DNA of 64,000 nt from Girardinichthys multiradiatus (lineage: Eukaryota; Chordata; Actinopteri; Cyprinodontiformes; Goodeidae): positions 53,524,806 through 53,588,805 of the forward strand of contig NC_061805.1 of NCBI RefSeq assembly GCF_021462225.1, given 5' to 3'. A program made the translations under genes and the position numbers. Shown piece after piece: positions 58,300 to 64,000 of this stretch. Under the pieces are notes generated by a model. It saw only the letters and a list, made by a program, of their open reading frames with translations. It was not told the origin of the DNA and did no database searches. Positions within the stretch are counted from its first letter, which is position 1. Every line of letters begins with the position of its first letter.

Positions 58300-59184
58300 T
58301 ATAGGATAAAAACCAAAAAATGGTTTTGCTCACTAAGAATAACTGAAAAACTAAAGGTGGTAGAGAGCTGAAACTTGGGCTGTAGCACCCTCTAGGGGGC
58401 CCCCAGGGACCCTGTGAATTTGGTGGATGTAGCACCTTCCTTTGACATAGCTGCCATAGACTCCCATTCATTTGAAAAATTGCTCACTAAGAATAACTCA
58501 AAAACTATGATGCTCATATGGACCAAACTTGGTGTGTATACTCCCCTGGGCCCCCCGCAGGTCTCCAGAAAGTTGGCGTCTCTAGGTGACTCCCTTCATA
58601 TAGCTGCCATAGACTCCCATTCATTTGAAAAAGTGCTCACTTAGAATAACTCAAAAACTATGATGCTCATATGGACCAAACTTGGTGTGTATACTCCCCT
58701 GGGGGGCTGCCAGGTCTCCAGGAAGTTTGGCGTCTCTAGGTGACTCCCTTCATATAGCTGCCATAGACTCCCATTCATTTGAAAAATTGCTCACTTAGAA
58801 TAACTCAAAAACTATGATGCTCATATGGACCAAAGTTGGTGTGTATACTAGGGTTAGGGTTAGGGTTAGGGTTAGGGTTAGGGGTTAGGGTTAGGGTTAG
58901 GGTTAGGGTTAGGGTTAGGGTTAGGGGTTAGGGTTAGGGTTAGGGTTAGGGTTAGGGTTAGGGTTAGGGTTAGGGTTAGGGTTAGGGTTAGGGTTAGGGT
59001 TAGGGGTTAGGGTTAGGGTTAGGGTTAGGGTTAGGGTTAGGGGTTAGGGTTAGGGTTAGGGGTTAGGGTTAGGGTTAGGGGTTAGGGTTAGGGTTAGGGT
59101 TAGGGTTAGGGTTAGGGTTAGGGTTAGGGTTAGGGTTAGGGGTTAGGGTTAGGGTTAGGGTTAGGGTTAGGGTTAGGGTTAGGT
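58300..59184 (+). repeat. Short unit A7 with extended TTAGGG block
   Basis: Segment R (58300-58850) then a 335-bp TTAGGG block (58850-59184) rich in TTAGGGG variants, leading into unit type B. Confidence 0.95.
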
Positions 59185-60989
59185 AAGGGGATGAAAGCCA
59201 AAAAAAAAGTTTGCACGTTCTCAATAACTCGAAAAGTAAAAGTCCTAGGGAGCTGAAAGTTGGGCTGTAGCACCCTCTAGGGGGGCCCCAGGTACCCTGT
59301 GAATTTGGTGGATGTAGCCCCTTCCTTTGACATAGCTGCCATAGACACCCACTGATTGAAAAAAGTTGCACGTTCTCAATTACTCGAAAAGTATAAGTGG
59401 TAGATGGACCAAAGTTGGTGTGTGTACTCCCCTGGGGGGCTGCCAGGTCCCCAGGAAGTTTGGCGTCTCTAGGTGACTCCCTTCATATAGCTGCCATAGA
59501 CTCCCATTGATTTTGGGGCCAAGTCCAAGTCTGGGTAGGAAGGTGGTATGGAGTTGGGAGTTGGTTCTTGGTGCTCAGGGGGTCCCCCTGAGTAAAAGGA
59601 GGGGTGACATGCCGGGGTCCTTGAACCTTTGTGAAATGTTGAAAAATGGGTGCAAGTGTGGGCGTGGCCAAGTGTGAGAGGTGTATGGCAGAGTGTTGTG
59701 GGGTGTGATTGTGGGTGTTTAAGAGTGTGTTGTGTATCAAAGTGTGAGTGGGTGGTTCCAAGTGTGTGAGTGGGTGGGTGAGTGGGTGTGTCCTGAAGTG
59801 AGTGGGTGTGTCCTAAGGGGTGATTGGGTGGGTGAATATGAGCAAGTGTTAGTGGTAGTTTGCCAGCAGTCCTGTGACCTTAGGTTTAGTAAAAAGGGTC
59901 ATGTGAGGTGATAGATGAGTGTTTTGGGTTTAAAAGAGGTGAAGTAGGTGTTTTGAGGTGACTTGACCTTTGGTGACCTTTGTCCGTAACTCTTGAAGTG
60001 AGCGTGTTAGAGAGTTGGGAGTAGCAGGGTTGGATCGGGCTCGAAGAGCTCTATAAGATATGTGAAAATGAAGTTTGTAGTGTTTGTCTTTGATATTGAT
60101 CTCCACTATGAAGAAGGGTGTTGGGTGCGAAGGACCTGAGAGGCTGTTGTGGGAGTGTGCGAGGGTTGTGAACTTTGGCACGGTAGGTGGTAGGATGACA
60201 AGTGAGGCATGTATGGAAAGGCCTTGTCTCCCTGAGTGTGGCTGCAGTGGAATGGTGTGTGCAAGTGGTTCCACTTTGCTGCTAGAAGGGGTGAAAGTTG
60301 TGTAAATTTGAGTGTCTTTTAATTTTTCATTTGCTTATAGTAAGGGGTAGAGGTATGAAAGTAGTATATTGGGGTACTGTAGGTGAGTCCGAATGACATA
60401 TATTTCGTTGGTTTCCGTAGGCCTTTTAGAACCTGTAGATTGGGCATAACTTGGGATAGAAAGGTGGGATTGAGGCAAGGACATGGTGGTTGTATTTGTC
60501 ATGGGATGCCGAGTTGTTTGAGTACAAACATGACTCCATTTGGAGACATAAGTACTTTATTATGGGGCCCCTTTGTGTTGTTGTATCTGTGGGTAGGAAG
60601 GTGCTATGGAGCTGGGAGGTGGTTCCTGGTGCTCAGGGGCTCCCCCTGAGTAAAAGGACACCTGACATGGGTGGGTAGAAAGCCCTTCCTGAAATGGTCC
60701 ATAATGAGTGAAAGTGTGAGTGGGTGTGTCTAAGTGTGAGTGGGTGTGTCTAAGTGTGAGTGGGTGTGTCCTAAAGTGAGTGGGAGTGTCTAAGTGTGAG
60801 TGGGTTAGGGTTAGGGTTAGGGTTAGGGGGTTAGGGTTAGGGTTAGGGTTAGGGTTAGGGTTAGGGTTAGGGTTAGGGTTAGGGTTAGGGTTAGGGTTAG
60901 GGTTAGGGGTTAGGGTTAGGGTTAGGGTTAGGGTTAGGGGTTAGGGTTAGGGTTAGGGTTAGGGGTTAGGGTTAGGGTTAGGGTTAGGT
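59185..60989 (+). repeat. Subtelomeric unit type B, copy B1 (1805 bp)
   Basis: Starts AAGGGGATGAAAGCC. It holds two monomers related to the A type, then a long GT-rich segment (59510-60700) not found in A, a GTGAGTGGGTGTG minisatellite (about 60700-60805) and a TTAGGG block (60805-60989). Its open frames on either strand recur unchanged in B2 and are not called as genes. Confidence 0.95.
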
Positions 60990-63160
60990 AAGGGGATGAA
61001 AGCCAAAAAAAAAGTTTGCACGTTCTCAATAACTCGAAAAGTAAAAGTCCTAGGGAGCTGAAAGTTGGGCTGTAGCACCCTCTAGGGGGGCCCCAGGTAC
61101 CCTGTGAATTTGGTGGATGTAGCCCCTTCCTTTGACATAGCTGCCATAGACACCCACTGATTGAAAAAGTTGCACGTTCTCAATTACTCGAAAAGTATAA
61201 GTGGTAGATGGACCAAAGTTGGTGTGTATACTCCCCTGGGGGGCTGCCAGGTCCCCAGGAAGTTTGGCGTCTCTAGGTGACTCCCTTCATATAGCTGCCA
61301 TAGACTCCCATTGATTTTGGGGCCAAGTCCAAGTCTGGGTAGGAAGGTGGTATGGAGTTGGGAGTTGGTTCTTGGTGCTCAGGGGGTCCCCCTGAGTAAA
61401 GGAGGGGTGACATGCCGGGGTCCTTGAACCTTTGTGAAATGTTGAAAATGGGTGCAAGTGTGGGCGTGGCCAAGTGTGAGAGGTGTATGGCAGAGTGTTG
61501 TGGGGTGTGATTGTGGGTGTTTAAGAGTGTGTTGTGTATCAAAGTGTGAGTGGGTGGTTCCAAGTGTGTGAGTGGGTGGGTGCGTGGGTGTGTCCTGAAG
61601 TGAGTGGGTGTGTCCTAAGGGGTGATTGGGTGGGTGAATATGAGCAAGTGTTAGTGGTAGTTTGCCAGCAGTCCTGTGACCTTAGGTTTAGTAAAAAGGG
61701 TCATGTGAGGTGATAGATGAGTGTTTTGGGTTTAAAAGAGGTGAAGTAGGTGTTTTGAGGTGACTTGACCTTTGGTGACCTTTGTCCGTAACTCTTGAAG
61801 TGAGCGTGTTAGAGAGTTGGGAGTAGCAGGGTTGGATCGGGCTCGAAGAGCTCTATAAGATATGTGAAAATGAAGTTTGTAGTGTTTGTCTTTGATATTG
61901 ATCTCCACTATGAAGAAGGGTGTTGGGTGCGAAGGACCTGAGAGGCTGTTGTGGGAGTGTGCGAGGGTTGTGAACTTTGGCACGGTAGGTGGTAGGATGA
62001 CAAGTGAGGCATGTATGGAAAGGCCTTGTCTCCCTGAGTGTGGCTGCAGTGGAATGGTGTGTGCAAGTGGTTCCACTTTGCTGCTAGAAGGGGTGAAAGT
62101 TGTGGAAATTTGAGTGTCTTTTAATTTTTCATTTGCTTATAGTAAGGGGTAGAGGTATGAAAGTAGTATATTGGGGTACTGTAGGTGAGTACGAATGACA
62201 TATATTTCGTTGGTTTCCGTAGGCCTTTTAGAACCTGTAGATTGGGCATAACTTGGGATAGAAAGGTGGGATTGAGGCAAGGACATGGTGGTTGTATTTG
62301 GCATGGGATGCCGAGTTGTTTGAGTACAAACATGACTCCATTTGGAGACATAAGTACTTTATTATGGGGCCCCTTTGTGTTGTTGTATCTGTGGGTAGGA
62401 AGGTGCTATGGAGCTGGGAGGTGGTTCCTGGTGCTCAGGGGGTCCCCCTGAGTAAAAGGACACCTGACATGGGTGGGTAGAAAGCGCTTCCTGAAATGGT
62501 CCATAATGAGTGAAAGTGTGAGTGGGTGAGTGGGTGTGTCAAAGTGTGAGTGGGTGAGTGGGTGTGTCAAAGTGTGAGTGGGTGTGTCCTAAAGTGAGTG
62601 GGTGTGTCCTAAAGTGAGTGGGTGTGGCTAAGTGGGAGTGTCTAAGTGTGAGTGGGTGTGGCTAAGTGTGAGTGGGAGTGTCTAAGTGTGAGTGGGTGTG
62701 TCCTAAGTGAGTGGGTGTGGCTAAGTGGGAGTGTCTAAGTGTGAGTGGGTGTGGCTAAGTGTGAGTGGGAGTGTCTAAGTGTGAGTGGGTGTGTCCTAAG
62801 TGAGTGGGTGTGGCTAAGTGGGAGTGGGTGTGGCTAAGTGGGAGTGGGTGTGTCCTAAGTGAGTGGGTGTGGCTAAGTGTGAGTGGGTGTGTCCTGGGTG
62901 AGTGGGTGTGGCCAAGTCCTGTGACCTTAGGGTTAGTAAAAAGCATCATGTGAGGTGATAGATAGTGTGAGTGGGTGTGTCCTAAGGGTTAGGGTTAGGG
63001 TTAGGGTTAGGGTTAGGGTTAGGGTTAGGGTTAGGGTTAGGGTTAGGGTTAGGGTTAGGGTTAGGGTTAGGGTTAGGGTTAGGGTTAGGGTTAGGGTTAG
63101 GGGGTTAGGGTTAGGGTTAGGGTTAGGGTTAGGGTTAGGGGGTTAGGGTTAGGGTTAGGT
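60990..63160 (+). repeat. Subtelomeric unit type B, copy B2 (2171 bp)
   Basis: Near-identical to B1 up to about 62515. It then carries a much longer minisatellite (62515-62985) before the TTAGGG block (62985-63160). Confidence 0.95.
62515..62985 (+). repeat. GTGAGTGGGTGTG minisatellite
   Basis: Variable 16-22 bp units built from GTGAGTGGGTGTG plus TCCTAA, GCTAA or TCTAA. The same units occur in fewer copies at 60700-60805. Confidence 0.9.
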
Positions 63161-64000
63161 AGGGGATGAAAGCCAAAAAAAAAGTTTGCACGTTCTCAAT
63201 AACTCGAAAAGTAAAAGTCCTAGGGAGCTGAAACTTGGGCTGTAGCACCCTCTAGGGGGGCCCCAGGTACCCTGTGAATTTGGTGGATGTAGCCCCTTCC
63301 TTTGACATAGCTGCCATAGACACCCACTGATTGAAAAAAGTTGCACGTTCTCAATTACTCGAAAAGTATAAGTGGTAGATGGACCAAAGTTGGTGTGTAT
63401 ACTCCCCTGGGGGGCTGCCAGGTCCCCAGGAAGTTTGGCGTCTCTAGGTGACTCCCTTCATATAGCTGCCATAGACTCCCATTCATTTGAAAAATTGCTC
63501 ACTTAGAATAACTCAAAAACTATGATGCTCATATGGACCAAAGTTGGTGTGTATACTCCCCTGGGGGGCTGCCAGGTCCCCAGGAAGTTTGGCGTCTCTA
63601 GGTGACTCCCTTCATATAGCTGCCATAGACTCCCATTGATTTTGGGGCCAAGTCCAAGTCTGGGTAGGAAGGTGGTATGGAGTTGGGAGTTGGTTCTTGG
63701 TGCTCAGGGGGTCCCCCTGAGTAAAAGGAGGGGTGACATGCCGGGGTCCTTGAACCTTTGTGAAATGTTGAAAAATGGGTGCAAGTGTGGGCGTGGCCAA
63801 GTGTGAGAGGTGTATGGCAGAGTGTTGTGGGGTGTGATTGTGGGTGTTTAAGAGTGTGTTGTGTATCAAAGTGTGAGTGGGTGGTTCCAAGTGTGTGAGT
63901 GGGTGGGTGAGTGGGTGTGTCCTGAAGTGAGTGGGTGTGTCCTAAGGGGTGATTGGGTGGGTGAATATGAGCAAGTGTTAGTGGTAGTTTGCCAGCAGTC
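63161..64000 (+). repeat. Subtelomeric unit type B, copy B3, cut by window end
   Basis: Like B1 and B2 but with one extra A-type 154-bp monomer inserted at about 63479-63631. Continues past the window. Confidence 0.9.

Noticed and set aside
50872..58471. Repeated reverse frames starting MNGSLWQL
   Set aside because: They fall in the 154-bp monomers and recur with each unit. They have no start context, no family and simply follow repeat copying.
59930..62480. Frames of 60-114 residues repeated in B1 and B2
   Set aside because: Their conservation is explained by recent copying of the whole unit, non-coding parts included.
47000..64000. CRISPR-like regular repeats
   Set aside because: Repeats are too long, spacers are not unique and the genome is eukaryotic.

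Overview
The window is vertebrate, almost certainly teleost, nuclear DNA. It has split genes with GT-AG introns, fish-type LINEs (RTE-like, L2-like and Rex1/CR1-like), several Tc1-like transposons, tRNA-derived SINEs, and long (TTAGGG)n arrays at the right end. It looks like a chromosome arm end. All long telomere-type repeats carry TTAGGG on the + strand, so the chromosome tip should lie to the right.

Genic part (about 1-47 kb): three protein genes, all on the + strand. (1) The 3' half of an F-BAR/HR1/SH3 adaptor gene of the FNBP1 (FBP17)/TOCA family, five exons from 6935 to 20206; the F-BAR exons lie left of the window. (2) A complete three-exon pierce1 (C9orf116-like) gene, 21800-22517, encoding a 119-residue ciliary microtubule inner protein, with two RFX X-box motifs just upstream. 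(3) A complete six-exon olfm1 (noelin-1/pancortin) gene, 33630-44889, whose assembled frame gives 454 residues. FNBP1, PIERCE1 and OLFM1 are all on human 9q34, so this is a conserved linkage block.

Introns and spacers are full of mobile DNA. There is a hAT transposase remnant (0.2-0.6 kb), a near full-length but broken RTE-like LINE (2.0-4.9 kb), and an L2-like LINE interrupted by a LINE 3' tail (4.9-6.9 kb). A LINE with an uninterrupted ORF of about 1006 codons lies at 11.6-14.9 kb. Three Tc1-like elements have TA target duplications (22.7-24.3, 26.9-28.1 and 39.1-40.7 kb). A degraded relative of the intact LINE is at 29.1-30.9 kb. Several SINEs and an abundant dispersed repeat (family A here) fill much of the rest.

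Subtelomere (about 47.0-64 kb): no gene is supported. From 47.02 to 49.7 kb lies an older, diverged, GC-rich block holding an 88-bp degenerate tandem repeat and a run of strong hairpins. From 50.0 to 59.2 kb is a higher-order array of composite units (1331, 1427, 1429, 1564 and about 1475 bp, then two shortened ones) in which unique segments, 154-bp monomers and TTAGGG blocks alternate in fixed order. From 59.2 kb to the end a second unit type (1.8-2.2 kb) takes over, with its own TTAGGG blocks and a GTGAGTGGGTGTG-type minisatellite. The repeated open frames here are by-products of repeat copying.

The three genes do not form a pathway. They share a neighbourhood: membrane curvature and actin (fnbp1), cilium structure (pierce1) and a secreted neural glycoprotein (olfm1).
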